From Clostridia bacterium (lineage in GTDB: Bacteria > Bacillota > Clostridia > Christensenellales > Aristaeellaceae): DNA of 20,142 nt. The notes under the pieces are model-generated. The model searched no databases and was not told the origin of the DNA. It was given only the letters and a program-made list of their open reading frames with translations. The position numbers and the translations under genes are program-made. Positions 7,366 to 15,977 of the stretch are shown here, piece after piece (position 1 is the stretch's first letter; every line of letters begins with the position of its first letter). The stretch covers positions 1 to 20,142 of the forward strand of contig JAEDGL010000031.1 in the NCBI GenBank assembly GCA_016297535.1. The letters run 5' to 3'.

Positions 7366-7435
7366 GCGCCGAAGGGCGCGGATTTACAAAAACGCCGCGG
7401 CTGCGCGCAGGGCCAAAGCCCGGAGAAGCCTCCGC

Positions 7436-7464
7436 TTTACGATCCGGGGATCCTGTGATATAAT
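7436..7464 (+). promoter_or_regulatory. Promoter for the ppk operon
   Basis: TTTACG (7436-7441), a 17-base spacer and a perfect TATAAT (7459-7464), with an extended -10 TG at 7456-7457. Transcription would start near 7471, about 77 bases ahead of the ppk start. No PHO-box-like repeat was recognised. Confidence 0.7.
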
Positions 7465-7547
7465 CTATTTTGATGTACTCTGCCCTGCGGGGCACATACA
7501 TCTGTACCGACCGAATGGAAAGCACACCAGAGAAAGGGCGTAATGAC

Positions 7548-9668
7548 ATGGCTGCGCACATGCGCAAGATCGAGCGCGAGGCAATGGAGAACCGGGAGCT
7601 TAGCTGGCTTCGCTTTAACGGACGTATTGTGGACGAGGCGGATGATCCCGCCAATCCGCTTTTGGAGCGCGCCAAGTTTTTGGCGATTGTCACCTCCAAT
7701 ATGGATGAGTTTTTTCAGGTGCGCTACGGCCGTATCCACGCGGGACGCGAGGATCAAACAAAGGGCCTGGGCGGCGTAACGGGCGAAAAGCTCTACAACA
7801 GGGTAAACAAGGCCATCCTGCGCCAGTGCAACCGCCAGTATACCCTGTACGAGGGCGTGCGCAGCGAGCTGTACCTCAAAGGCGTGCGCCTGTTCCCCAC
7901 CTTTGCGCTGGATGATGTGATGAGCGAATGCGAAAAGGTGCTGTTTGAGCGCGAAATCAGCCCCTACCTTAAGGTGGAGGATCTGGTTGCCGACCGCGTG
8001 CAGCAAAAGAAGCTCTACCTGTGCGTAAAGCTGGTGAGGGGCCGCCGCAAGGCCGCCCAGTTCAAGATGGTGGCGCTGCCCACATCGCTGCCGCGCCTGT
8101 TTGACCTTACGCCGGATCAGGAGGTGCAAAACCTGATCCGCGTGGAGGACATCATCAAGCATTACGCCTACCGCCTCTTCCCCCGCGAGGAGGTGGAGCA
8201 CGCGGCGGTGTTCCGGGTGCTGCGCAACCAGAATTTTCCCGTGGTGGAGGAAACCCGTGCCGATGTGCTGCCCGCCGTGCGCGAAATGCTGGCCAAGCGC
8301 AACACCGGCGATGTTATGCGTCTGGAGGCCGAGGAGCGCATGAGCGAGGAAATGCTTACCTTGCTCATGAAGCTTTTCCGGGTGGATCAGGACAGGCGTT
8401 ACCGTGTCACCGGCCCGCTGGATCTGAATAAAATGCTCATGTGCCTTTACAGCATGGTCAAGCGGCCGGAACTCAAATATGAAAACGTGAAGCCGCTGGC
8501 CATCCCCCAGCTGATGGGCGACGATGTGTTTGAGCAGATCGACCGGCGCGACTGGCTGATGTATCACCCCTATCATTCGTTTGATCCCGTGGTGCATCTG
8601 ATGCAGCGCGCAGCGGAGGATCCCACCGTGCGCACCATCAAGCAGACGCTTTACCGTGTAAGCGGTAACAGCCCCATTGTGGCCGCGCTGGCAAAGGCGG
8701 CGGAAAACGGCAAAAAGGTCGTGGTGCTTTTTGAGGCGCACGCCCGGTTTGACGAGCTTAACAACCTGCTCTGGGGCGAAAAGCTGGAGCGCGCGGGCTG
8801 CCGTGTGCTCTACGGCTTGCCCAACCTGAAGGTGCACAGCAAGGTAACGCTGTTTGAGCGTGAGGTGGACGGTGTAAAGCGCCGCACGGTGCACCTGGGC
8901 ACCGGCAACTATCACGATGGCACGGCCAAACTGTATACCGATTTTGGCCTGCTTACCTCCGATCCGCAGCTGACCCAGGACGCCGCGGCGTTTTTCGAGG
9001 TGCTGGAGGGCCGCGAGGGCGCGCTGGTGGAAATCATGAAAGCGCCGGATATGATGCGCGGCAAGCTGCTGCAGCTGATCCAGCGCGAGCAGAAAAACGC
9101 CGAGGCGGGCCTGCCTGCAAGAATTTTGGCCAAGATGAACTCACTTTCCGACAAGCAGATCATCCGCGCGCTGGTGGAGGCCTCGCAGGCCGGCGTGGAG
9201 GTGGATCTGATTGTGCGCGGCATCTGCTGTGTGCTGCCCGCCATCGAAGGCTATACCGAAAAGCTGCATGTGCGCTCCATCGTGGGCCGGCATCTGGAGC
9301 ATGCCCGCGCCTTCCTGTTTGAAAACGGCGGCCGGCACGAGGTATATCTGGCCTCGGCGGACTGGATGCCCCGCAACCTGAGCAGACGGGCCGAGCTGAT
9401 GTTCCCCGTCAAGGACGAGGCCTGCCGCCAGGCTGTGGAAAACGTGCTCACCCTGCAATGGAACGACACGCAGAAATGCCGCCACCGCAACGCTGACGGC
9501 ACGGATGAGCTGGTTCCCCTGCGCGTGGGCGGCCTGGATGCGCAGGAGGTGCTGCTGATGGATGTAAACGGCGTATTTGACGGCAGCGTGCCCCTGCAGC
9601 TGGAAATGCAGGAGGACGCGCTTGCGGAGGACGCCGCCGAAACGGAGCTTCCCACGGAGAGGGTGTAA
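7548..9668 (+). CDS. ppk1: Polyphosphate kinase (PPK1)
   Basis: Makes long-chain inorganic polyphosphate from ATP through a phospho-histidine intermediate, and can run in reverse. The 706-residue length fits PPK1. The N-terminal domain begins ENRELSWLRFNGRIVDEA. It is followed by the SNMDEFFQVRYGRI segment and the middle block DWLMYHPYHSFDPVVHLMQRAAEDP. The C-terminal domains carry KVHSKVTLF, whose His near residue 430 aligns with the phosphorylated His435 of E. coli. Next is HLGTGNYHDGTAKLYTDFGLL, then LEHARAFLFENGG, whose His near 585 matches E. coli His592. The start at 7548 follows AGAAAGGG. Upstream in-frame ATGs at 7470, 7473 and 7515 lack a comparable site. The cysE gene starts one base after the stop, so the two are co-transcribed. 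Confidence 0.95.
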   Translation: MAAHMRKIEREAMENRELSWLRFNGRIVDEADDPANPLLERAKFLAIVTSNMDEFFQVRYGRIHAGREDQTKGLGGVTGEKLYNRVNKAILRQCNRQYTLYEGVRSELYLKGVRLFPTFALDDVMSECEKVLFEREISPYLKVEDLVADRVQQKKLYLCVKLVRGRRKAAQFKMVALPTSLPRLFDLTPDQEVQNLIRVEDIIKHYAYRLFPREEVEHAAVFRVLRNQNFPVVEETRADVLPAVREMLAKRNTGDVMRLEAEERMSEEMLTLLMKLFRVDQDRRYRVTGPLDLNKMLMCLYSMVKRPELKYENVKPLAIPQLMGDDVFEQIDRRDWLMYHPYHSFDPVVHLMQRAAEDPTVRTIKQTLYRVSGNSPIVAALAKAAENGKKVVVLFEAHARFDELNNLLWGEKLERAGCRVLYGLPNLKVHSKVTLFEREVDGVKRRTVHLGTGNYHDGTAKLYTDFGLLTSDPQLTQDAAAFFEVLEGREGALVEIMKAPDMMRGKLLQLIQREQKNAEAGLPARILAKMNSLSDKQIIRALVEASQAGVEVDLIVRGICCVLPAIEGYTEKLHVRSIVGRHLEHARAFLFENGGRHEVYLASADWMPRNLSRRAELMFPVKDEACRQAVENVLTLQWNDTQKCRHRNADGTDELVPLRVGGLDAQEVLLMDVNGVFDGSVPLQLEMQEDALAEDAAETELPTERV

Positions 9669-9669
9669 T

Positions 9670-10395
9670 ATGGAAAACTGGAAAACCCTTGTCAAAGAAG
9701 ACCGCGAGGCCGTGCTGGCGCGCGACCCTGCGGCCAAATCCATGATGGAGGTGCGGCTGTGCTATCCCGGGCTGGTGGCGCTCAAATCCCACCGCAGGGC
9801 CCACGCCCTGTACCGCAGGGGACACACGCTGCTGGCGCGCTGGATCAGCCAGCGGGCCCGCCACCGCACCAGCATCGAAATCCATCCCGGCGCGCAGATC
9901 GGGCGCAGGGTGTTTATCGACCACGGCGACGGCGTGGTGATTGGCGAAACCACCGTCATCGGCGATGATGTTACCATCTATCAGGGCGTTACCCTGGGCG
10001 GCACCGGCAAGGATGTGGGCAAGCGCCACCCCACCATTGGCAGCAACGTTACCATCGGGGCGGGCGCCAAGGTGCTGGGGCCCATTACCGTGGGCAACAA
10101 CGTCAAAATCGGCGCGGCCGCCGTGGTGCTGCGGGATGTGCCGGACAACTGCACGGTGGTTGGCAACCCCGGCCGCATTGTGCAAAAGAAAAAGCCGCAA
10201 AAGCAGGGCGAGGTGGATCTGGATCAGGTCAATCTGCCCGACCCCATGCTGGAGCGCATGGAGGCGCTGGTTCATCGCCTGACCGTGCTGGAGGAATGTC
10301 TGGCCAGGCACGCGGCAAAGCTGGGCTGTGAGGAATGCTTTGAAAAGCGTCCGGACGGCCCCTGCGCCTGCGGGGAGCACCGGGATGCGCCGTAG
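9670..10395 (+). CDS. cysE: Serine O-acetyltransferase with Cys-rich tail
   Basis: Transfers acetyl from acetyl-CoA to L-serine, the committed step of cysteine synthesis, in the cytoplasm. It has 241 residues. A helical N-terminal part is followed by the left-handed beta-helix with hexapeptide repeats. Key blocks are IHPGAQIGRRVFIDHGDGVV (catalytic His near 85), GVTLGGTGKDVGKRHPTIG (second His near 120) and the closing VVGNPGRIVQ. After that comes a roughly 60-residue extension, part helical, ending in five cysteines (about residues 210, 220, 223, 232, 234). The canonical feedback-inhibition tail was not recognised. The start follows GGAGAGGGTG one base after ppk. The 3' end overlaps the ComEA-like gene by 11 bases. 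No cysteine synthase gene is adjacent. Confidence 0.92.
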   Translation: MENWKTLVKEDREAVLARDPAAKSMMEVRLCYPGLVALKSHRRAHALYRRGHTLLARWISQRARHRTSIEIHPGAQIGRRVFIDHGDGVVIGETTVIGDDVTIYQGVTLGGTGKDVGKRHPTIGSNVTIGAGAKVLGPITVGNNVKIGAAAVVLRDVPDNCTVVGNPGRIVQKKKPQKQGEVDLDQVNLPDPMLERMEALVHRLTVLEECLARHAAKLGCEECFEKRPDGPCACGEHRDAP

Positions 10396-10735
10396 GCTGA
10401 TGCTCGCGGCGCTGTGCGCGCTGGCGGCTGCGCTGCTGTGCACGCATCTGCGCCTGCCGCGCAGCACGCAGGTGTACCATCTGGCGCAGGCCGGCGCGGC
10501 TGCCCGCAGCGGCGAAGCCATGGATGTTTCCATGCCGCATGGCACGGTGCAGGTCAACCGCGCATCGCCCGAAGAGCTGGATCAGCTTCCGGGCGTCGGG
10601 CCTGCCCTGGCACGGGAAATCATTGCCGAGCGCGAGAAAAACGGTTTTTTTCATTACCCGGAAGATCTGGTCAGCGTCAGGGGCATCGGCCCCAAAACGC
10701 TGGAAAGGATGCGGGAGCAGCTAAAGCTGCCCTGA
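10385..10735 (+). CDS. Short ComEA-like helix-hairpin-helix protein
   Basis: A 116-residue protein with an N-terminal membrane anchor or signal segment (RRRLMLAALCALAAALLCTH, residues 2-21), a linker, and a C-terminal double helix-hairpin-helix DNA-binding domain. The domain runs from VQVNRASPEELDQLPGVGP (from about residue 54) through FHYPEDLVSVRGIGPKTLER. ComEA binds double-stranded DNA at the cell surface in competence; the same domain occurs in proteins with other roles. This version lacks the SLBB domain common in Bacillus ComEA. No comEC or comEB is next to it, so a competence role is only inferred. The start at 10385 has GGGGAG upstream, inside the end of cysE. Confidence 0.85.
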   Translation: MRRRLMLAALCALAAALLCTHLRLPRSTQVYHLAQAGAAARSGEAMDVSMPHGTVQVNRASPEELDQLPGVGPALAREIIAEREKNGFFHYPEDLVSVRGIGPKTLERMREQLKLP

Positions 10736-10782
10736 AAATGGGACAAGGCCTGCCCTGCAGCTGGCAAAGGAGCGGAGGAAGC

Positions 10783-11400
10783 ATGTACGAACGATATATC
10801 AAACGGCTTCTGGATGTGGTGATTTCGCTGGCGGCGCTTCTGGTGCTCAGCCCCCTGCTGCTGGCGCTGGCGGTGCTGATCAAGCTGGACAGCCCGGGGC
10901 CGGTGATTTTTTCGCAGAAGCGGTTTGGAAAAAACAGGACGTTTTTTCAAATCTACAAGTTCCGCTCCATGCGCGCGGATACGCCCCACGATGTGCCCAC
11001 CGCCGATCTGCAGGGCGCCAACCGCTTTATCACCCCGCTGGGCAATGTGCTGCGCAAAACCAGCCTCGACGAGCTTCCCCAGCTTTGGAACATCCTCAAG
11101 GGCGATATGTCCCTCATCGGCCCCCGTCCCGCGCTGTGGAATCAGGAGGATCTGATGGCGCTGCGCGATCAATACGGCGCAAGCAGGCTGCGTCCCGGTC
11201 TGAGCGGCTGGGCGCAGGTGAACGGCCGCGACAGCCTGGAGCTGGAGCAGAAGGCCATGCGCGATGGCGAGTATGCCCGCAACCTCTCCTTCCGGTTTGA
11301 TGTCAAATGCCTGTGGCTGACCTTTGTCAAGGTAATCCGGCGCGAGGGCATTGTGGAGGGGACGGCAAAAAACGTTGGCAAACCGGAGGATGTGGCATGA
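10783..11400 (+). CDS. Initiating sugar-phosphate transferase (ExoY/WbaP type)
   Basis: A membrane-associated phosphoglycosyl transferase that moves a sugar-1-phosphate from a nucleotide sugar onto undecaprenyl phosphate, the first step of capsule, exopolysaccharide or glycan assembly. The 205 residues match the catalytic-domain-only class. There is a membrane segment at about 11-35 (VVISLAALLVLSPLLLALAV). After it come SPGPVIFSQKRFGKN, the FQIYKFRSMRAD block, LRKTSLDELPQLWNILKGD (catalytic Asp-Glu pair), MSLIGPRP and RPGLSGWAQVNGRD. The sugar cannot be told. The start is fixed by GGAGCGGAGGAA just upstream. The stop overlaps the next gene as ATGA. It opens the polysaccharide part of the long run, 47 bases after the ComEA-like gene. 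Confidence 0.93.
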   Translation: MYERYIKRLLDVVISLAALLVLSPLLLALAVLIKLDSPGPVIFSQKRFGKNRTFFQIYKFRSMRADTPHDVPTADLQGANRFITPLGNVLRKTSLDELPQLWNILKGDMSLIGPRPALWNQEDLMALRDQYGASRLRPGLSGWAQVNGRDSLELEQKAMRDGEYARNLSFRFDVKCLWLTFVKVIRREGIVEGTAKNVGKPEDVA

Positions 11401-12242
11401 TCCATGTATTGATCACCGGCGCGGGCAGCTATATCGGCAGCCACATCGCTGCTTTCCTGCCTGCAGACCGGTATGCCGTGCGCGAGCTGAACGTGCGCGA
11501 CGGACTGGATGAAACGGCCTTTCAGGGGCAGGATGTGGTCATCCACGTGGCCGGCATCGCCCACCAGAAGGAAACGTCCGAAAACGCGCCGCTGTATCAC
11601 CGGGTGAACTGCGAGCTGGCGGTGGACACCGCAACGCTTGCCAAAAGGCAGGGCGTAAAGCAGCTGATCTTTTTTTCCAGCATGAGCGTGTATGGCGTAA
11701 CCACAGGCCGCATCACGGCCCAAACCGCTCCCGCGCCCAAAACCCATTACGGCCGCAGCAAGTGGGAGGCCGAGCAGCGCCTGGAAAAGCTTTCGGACGG
11801 CGCCTTCCGCATCGCCATTCTGCGCCCGCCCATGATTTACGGGCCGGGCTGCCGCGGCAATTATCCGCGTCTGGCGGGGCTGGCAGGCAGGCTGCCGGTG
11901 TTTCCCCGGGTGAACAACCAGCGCAGCATGCTTTATATCGAAACGCTGTGCGCCTTCGTGGAACAGCTGATTGACAGCGGAGAGGGCGGGCTGTTCTTTC
12001 CGCAGAACCGGGACTATGTCAATACCTCGGAGATGGTTCAACAAATCGCCGCCTGCCATGGCCGGAAAATGCGGCTGATGCCCGGGCTGGGCTGGCTGCT
12101 CCGTATGCTTGAGAGCCGCGTGGGCGTGGTAGGCAAGGTGTTTGGCACGCTGACCTATGACATGGACATGAGCCGGGCGTTTGCGCAGGCTGGCCAGCTG
12201 CCTTTTGAAGAAACCATCCGAAGGACGGAGGGCGGGCAATGA
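11397..12242 (+). CDS. NAD-dependent epimerase/dehydratase (extended SDR)
   Basis: A 281-residue nucleotide-sugar modifying enzyme. The Rossmann dinucleotide loop GAGSYIGSH is at residues 8-16. The serine-containing FFSSMSVYG block lies near 99-107, and the catalytic YGRSK (Tyr-x3-Lys) near 121-125. LRPPMIYGPGCRGNYPRL is the substrate-side motif of sugar epimerases and dehydratases. It likely converts a UDP- or dTDP-sugar used by the neighbouring transferases; whether it epimerises, reduces or dehydrates is unclear. The start overlaps the upstream stop as ATGA, and the end overlaps the next gene by 4 bases, so the three genes are translationally coupled. A GGAGG site lies upstream within the preceding gene. 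Confidence 0.88.
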   Translation: MIHVLITGAGSYIGSHIAAFLPADRYAVRELNVRDGLDETAFQGQDVVIHVAGIAHQKETSENAPLYHRVNCELAVDTATLAKRQGVKQLIFFSSMSVYGVTTGRITAQTAPAPKTHYGRSKWEAEQRLEKLSDGAFRIAILRPPMIYGPGCRGNYPRLAGLAGRLPVFPRVNNQRSMLYIETLCAFVEQLIDSGEGGLFFPQNRDYVNTSEMVQQIAACHGRKMRLMPGLGWLLRMLESRVGVVGKVFGTLTYDMDMSRAFAQAGQLPFEETIRRTEGGQ

Positions 12243-13363
12243 AACGCAAGGTGCTCTTTGTGGCAACGGTGCTGCGCGGGCATGTGCTGGTTTTTCATCT
12301 TCCCTATATGAAATGGTTTCAGGAGCAGGGCTATGAGGTGCATCTGTGCTGCCGCAACGATACGCCCGATCCCGGGATCACCGTGCCCTACTGCGACCGA
12401 TGGATTCAGCTGCCCTTTGAGCGCTCCCCGCTCAACCGGGCCAACCTCGGCGTGTACAGGCAGCTCAAGGCTCTCATCGACCGGGAGCAGTACGCGCTCA
12501 TCCATTGCAACACCCCCGTGGGCGGCGCGCTGGGGCGGCTGTGTGCCCGCGCCGCGCGTGCAAGGGGAACCCGGGTGGTGTATACCGCGCACGGCTTTCA
12601 CTTTTTCGATGGCGCGCCCCTGCAAAACTGGCTGCTGTTTTACCCCGCCGAGCGCTTTCTGAGCCGCTTTACCGATTTGCTCATCACCATGAACGGCGAG
12701 GATGACCGGCGCGCACAGCGCTTTCACGCCAAAAAAACCGCCATGGTCAACGGCGTCGGCGTGGATCTGAGCCGCTTTGAGGAGCCCGTGGATCGCGACG
12801 AGGTACGCCGTCAGCTTGGGCTGGCGCAGGATACCCCCCTGCTGATTACCGTGGGCGAGCACATCGACCGCAAAAATCACGAAACGGTGCTGCGCACCCT
12901 TGCGCTGCTTGAAAATGTGCACGTGCTGTTTTGCGGCGTAGGCGAGCGGGAGGATTCGCTTCGTGCGCTGGCCCGGGAGCTGAACGTGGAAAACCGCGCG
13001 CATTTCCTGGGCTTTCGCAGAGATGTGCCAAGGCTGCTGGCGGCGTGCGATCTCTTCTTTTTCCCCTCGCTGCAGGAGGGCCTGCCTGTTTCGCAGATGG
13101 AGGCCATGGCGGCGGGGCTGCCATGCGTGGTCAGCGATGTGCGCGGCAATGCCGATCTCGTCCGTCCGGGGGAAGGCGGCTTTCTGCGAAAGCCCAACGA
13201 TTGCGAGGGCTTTGCCGCGGATATCGCCCTGCTGCTGGGCGATCCCGCCCTGCGGGACAGCATGGCGGAGCGCAACCGCAGCGTGATGAAAAATTACAGT
13301 CTTGAAGCGGTGCTGGCCCAGATGACCCGGCTGTACCGCGAACAGCTGGGCGAACATGGTTAA
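12239..13363 (+). CDS. Glycosyltransferase, GT4-like (first of three)
   Basis: A GT-B fold retaining glycosyltransferase of 374 residues. The N-terminal acceptor domain begins KVLFVATVLRGHVLVFHLPY and includes YALIHCNTPVGGALGRL and VVYTAHGFHFFDGAP. The C-terminal nucleotide-sugar domain has TVGEHIDRKNHETVL, VHVLFCGVGERED and the diagnostic Glu-x7-Glu in QEGLPVSQMEAMAAGLPCVV. The HGFHFF-type motif is frequent in bacterial capsule transferases. Donor and linkage cannot be read from sequence. It overlaps the epimerase by 4 bases and is followed by the next transferase after 15 bases. Confidence 0.9.
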   Translation: MKRKVLFVATVLRGHVLVFHLPYMKWFQEQGYEVHLCCRNDTPDPGITVPYCDRWIQLPFERSPLNRANLGVYRQLKALIDREQYALIHCNTPVGGALGRLCARAARARGTRVVYTAHGFHFFDGAPLQNWLLFYPAERFLSRFTDLLITMNGEDDRRAQRFHAKKTAMVNGVGVDLSRFEEPVDRDEVRRQLGLAQDTPLLITVGEHIDRKNHETVLRTLALLENVHVLFCGVGEREDSLRALARELNVENRAHFLGFRRDVPRLLAACDLFFFPSLQEGLPVSQMEAMAAGLPCVVSDVRGNADLVRPGEGGFLRKPNDCEGFAADIALLLGDPALRDSMAERNRSVMKNYSLEAVLAQMTRLYREQLGEHG

Positions 13364-13378
13364 GAAGGTGGAGCAGAA

Positions 13379-14632
13379 ATGTCCGGGACGCTGATGTACA
13401 TCAACAACAGCGCGGTAGACGCGGCCGGAAAGCCCGATCCGTTCTTTTTGCAGGAGCTGCCGTGGCTGAAACAGCGCTTTGACCGCATTGTGGTGATCTG
13501 TCAGGAGGGCGTGCGCACCCTGACCGGCGAGGAGGAAAAAACCTATCCGCTGATCCGTCCGCTGGGCGGAAGGGTGCTTTCGTGGATCAGGCTGCCCTTT
13601 ACCCGGGAGTTGTGGCGCGAACTGCGCCATCTGCAGCGGGATGGCGTGCTCACCCCGCGCAATGTGGTAAAGGTAGCGGCCTTTGCACGCCGGGGGCTGA
13701 AAATGCATTTCTGGGCGGAACGCATGATGCGCGCCCTCAGTGAGGCATCCACCACCCTGTACGCCATGTGGATGAGCTTTGACGGCTATGCCGCAGCGCT
13801 GTGCAAGCGCAGGCATCCCGGCATGCGCTTTGTGGTGCGCGGCCATGCCTATGATATCGATACCGAGCGCGTTTCGCTCAACCCTTATTTTATGAAACAA
13901 TTCATTGCCGATCAGGCCGACGGGCTGTACCTGATCAGCGAAACGGCCAAAAAGCAGTACCTGTCCTACATGCAGGGCAAGGTGGATGAAAGCAGGCTGC
14001 ATGTGCTGGCCATGGGCTCCGGCGGCGAGCCGGTGGAAACCTACCGTGAGGCGCCCCTGTACACACAGGGCGTTTTGCGCGTGGTAAGCTGCGCGCAGGT
14101 GATTCCCATCAAGCAGGTGGAGCTGATGGTGGAGGCGCTTGGCAAATGGGAGGGCGGCCCGCTGTGCTGGACGCATATTGGCGGCGGCGAAGGGCTGGAG
14201 GAGCTGCGCCGGCTGGCCGACCGCACCCTTGGCCCCAAGGAAAATGTGATCTGCGAGCTGCTGGGGCAGATGAGCGCCTCCAGAATTCAAAAGCTGTATG
14301 ACGAGCGCGCGTTTGATGTGATCGTCAACACCAGCCGCAAGGAGGGCGTGCCCATCTCCATCATGGAGGCCATGCGCCACGGTACGCCGGTCATCGCCCC
14401 CGCAGTGGGCGGCATCCCGGATCTGGTTACGCCGCAGGTGGGCTGGCTGTATGATCCCGCGGAGGGGGCGCAGGGCGTTTTGAACGCGCTGCAAAAGCTA
14501 TCCTCCTTTACGCAGGAGCAGGCGGAAAGCATGCGCCGCCAGGTGCGCGAATACTGGAACGAGCATTGCTGCTCGTATTCGCTGCTGCCCAGACTGTTTC
14601 CGGAGCCCTTCCGCCACCACGTGAGACGCTAA
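13379..14632 (+). CDS. Glycosyltransferase, GT4-like (second of three)
   Basis: A 417-residue GT-B transferase with an N-terminal half unlike its neighbour. It opens with TLMYINNSAVDAAGKPDPFF and carries RFVVRGHAYDIDTERVSLNP in the middle. The C-terminal donor-binding half is clear: VVSCAQVIPIKQVELMVEAL, WTHIGGGEGLEELRRLAD, then Glu-x7-Glu in KEGVPISIMEAMRHGTPVI and GGIPDLV. The RGHAYDI pattern resembles transferases that add sugars to lipid-linked intermediates, but the specificity is unknown. The start follows AAGGTGGAG 7 bases upstream, and 16 bases separate the stop from the third transferase. Confidence 0.87.
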   Translation: MSGTLMYINNSAVDAAGKPDPFFLQELPWLKQRFDRIVVICQEGVRTLTGEEEKTYPLIRPLGGRVLSWIRLPFTRELWRELRHLQRDGVLTPRNVVKVAAFARRGLKMHFWAERMMRALSEASTTLYAMWMSFDGYAAALCKRRHPGMRFVVRGHAYDIDTERVSLNPYFMKQFIADQADGLYLISETAKKQYLSYMQGKVDESRLHVLAMGSGGEPVETYREAPLYTQGVLRVVSCAQVIPIKQVELMVEALGKWEGGPLCWTHIGGGEGLEELRRLADRTLGPKENVICELLGQMSASRIQKLYDERAFDVIVNTSRKEGVPISIMEAMRHGTPVIAPAVGGIPDLVTPQVGWLYDPAEGAQGVLNALQKLSSFTQEQAESMRRQVREYWNEHCCSYSLLPRLFPEPFRHHVRR

Positions 14633-14648
14633 GAAACGAGGAGAACAC

Positions 14649-15977
14649 ATGTCAGGCAAAAAGCGCATACTGATCATCAGCTACTACTTTGCGCCCCAAA
14701 ACGTGATTGGCGCGGTGCGCCCCACCAAGCTGGCCAAATATCTCAGCCGCATGGGGCACGAGGTAACGGTTCTCTGCGGCGGCGGCCTGGACGGACAGAC
14801 GGATCCCACGCTGGAGCGCGATTTGCAGGAACTTCAGGATGTCCATCTGCTGAAGGAATGGAGCCCGCTGCGCGACTGGTACATCTACAAGCGCTCCAAG
14901 CCCCAGTCCGCCGCGCAGGACAAGCCGTCCACGGATGCTCCTTCCGCAGCGCCGGGCGGATTGAAAAAACAGCTGATGCGCGTGGTAAACGCCGTATACA
15001 TCTACCTGGACTGGATGGCGGACCGCAATTTTAGAAGGCTGGCCCTGCGTGAGCTCAAACGGCTGCACGGGGTATACGATGTGGTTTTTTCCACCTACGC
15101 CTCCTTTGCGGTGCACGAAATCGCCCAGCGCGCCAAAAAAACAGGGCTTGCCCGAAAATGGATTGCTGATTTCCGGGATGAGGTCAACATGCCCTTTGCG
15201 TGTCAGGAAAAACGCAGGCAGCGCTATCTGCAGATGATTCGCCGCGATGCGGATATCATCAGCGCTGTTTCACATGGTTTTCTTGAAATGATGCATTTCG
15301 ATGAGGTAGGCCGCGTGCTCTCCAACGGCTTTGACCGGGAGGATCTGCCGAAGGTGGAGGCCCAAAAAACAGATCATCGTATGCGCTTTGTGTACTGCGG
15401 TCAATTTAACATGGGGCGCAGGGGAATCGCTAACCGTGATTTGACGCCTGTGTTTCGTGCCATTGCGCAGCTTGTAGAGGAAGGCGCGTTGGTAAAGCAG
15501 GAAATCTGTCTTGTCTACGCAGGTTCCGAGGGAGCGCTGATGAAGCAGTATGCTGCAACCTGCGGCCTGGAGGAATGCGTGGAGGATCACGGCCAGGTCA
15601 GCCGCAGCGCTTCCATCCGCCTGCAAAAGGAAGCGGATGTGCTGCTGCTTGCCTCGTGGAACACCGCTGGACAGCGGGGCATTCTAACCGGCAAGATGTT
15701 TGAATACATGATGATGGATAAACCCATTCTGTGCTGTATGAGCGGCGATGTACCAAACAGTGCAGTGAAAAAAGTGATGGAGGAAACCGGCATTGGCTGT
15801 TGCCGCGAGGAAGCTGCTGCGCAGGTGGATGATCCCCGATTGCTGGATGCTCTGCGCCGTCTGGTGAACAGATGGAAAGCCGGCCAGCCGCTGCTGGACG
15901 GCCGCAACCGCGAAGCTGTGGAAGCCTATGCCTATCCGCGTCTGGCGCAAGCCCTTGACAACTGGATTGACGAATAA
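14649..15977 (+). CDS. Glycosyltransferase, GT4-like (third of three)
   Basis: A 442-residue glycosyltransferase. The N-terminal domain starts RILIISYYFAPQNVIGAVRPTKLAK, typical of WbuB-like GT4 enzymes, with YDVVFSTYASFAVHEIA and the RKWIADFRDE segment. The donor side has RFVYCGQFNMG, ILTGKMFEYMMMDKPILCCM and a Leu-rich end. The usual Glu-x7-Glu is replaced by the TGKMFEY version seen in this subgroup. A low-complexity linker (QSAAQDKPSTDAPSAAPGG) sits near residues 87-105. The start follows GAGGAGA. It is the last gene before the terminator at 16064. Codon use is a little less GC-biased toward the 3' end than in its neighbours. Confidence 0.85.
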   Translation: MSGKKRILIISYYFAPQNVIGAVRPTKLAKYLSRMGHEVTVLCGGGLDGQTDPTLERDLQELQDVHLLKEWSPLRDWYIYKRSKPQSAAQDKPSTDAPSAAPGGLKKQLMRVVNAVYIYLDWMADRNFRRLALRELKRLHGVYDVVFSTYASFAVHEIAQRAKKTGLARKWIADFRDEVNMPFACQEKRRQRYLQMIRRDADIISAVSHGFLEMMHFDEVGRVLSNGFDREDLPKVEAQKTDHRMRFVYCGQFNMGRRGIANRDLTPVFRAIAQLVEEGALVKQEICLVYAGSEGALMKQYAATCGLEECVEDHGQVSRSASIRLQKEADVLLLASWNTAGQRGILTGKMFEYMMMDKPILCCMSGDVPNSAVKKVMEETGIGCCREEAAAQVDDPRLLDALRRLVNRWKAGQPLLDGRNREAVEAYAYPRLAQALDNWIDE

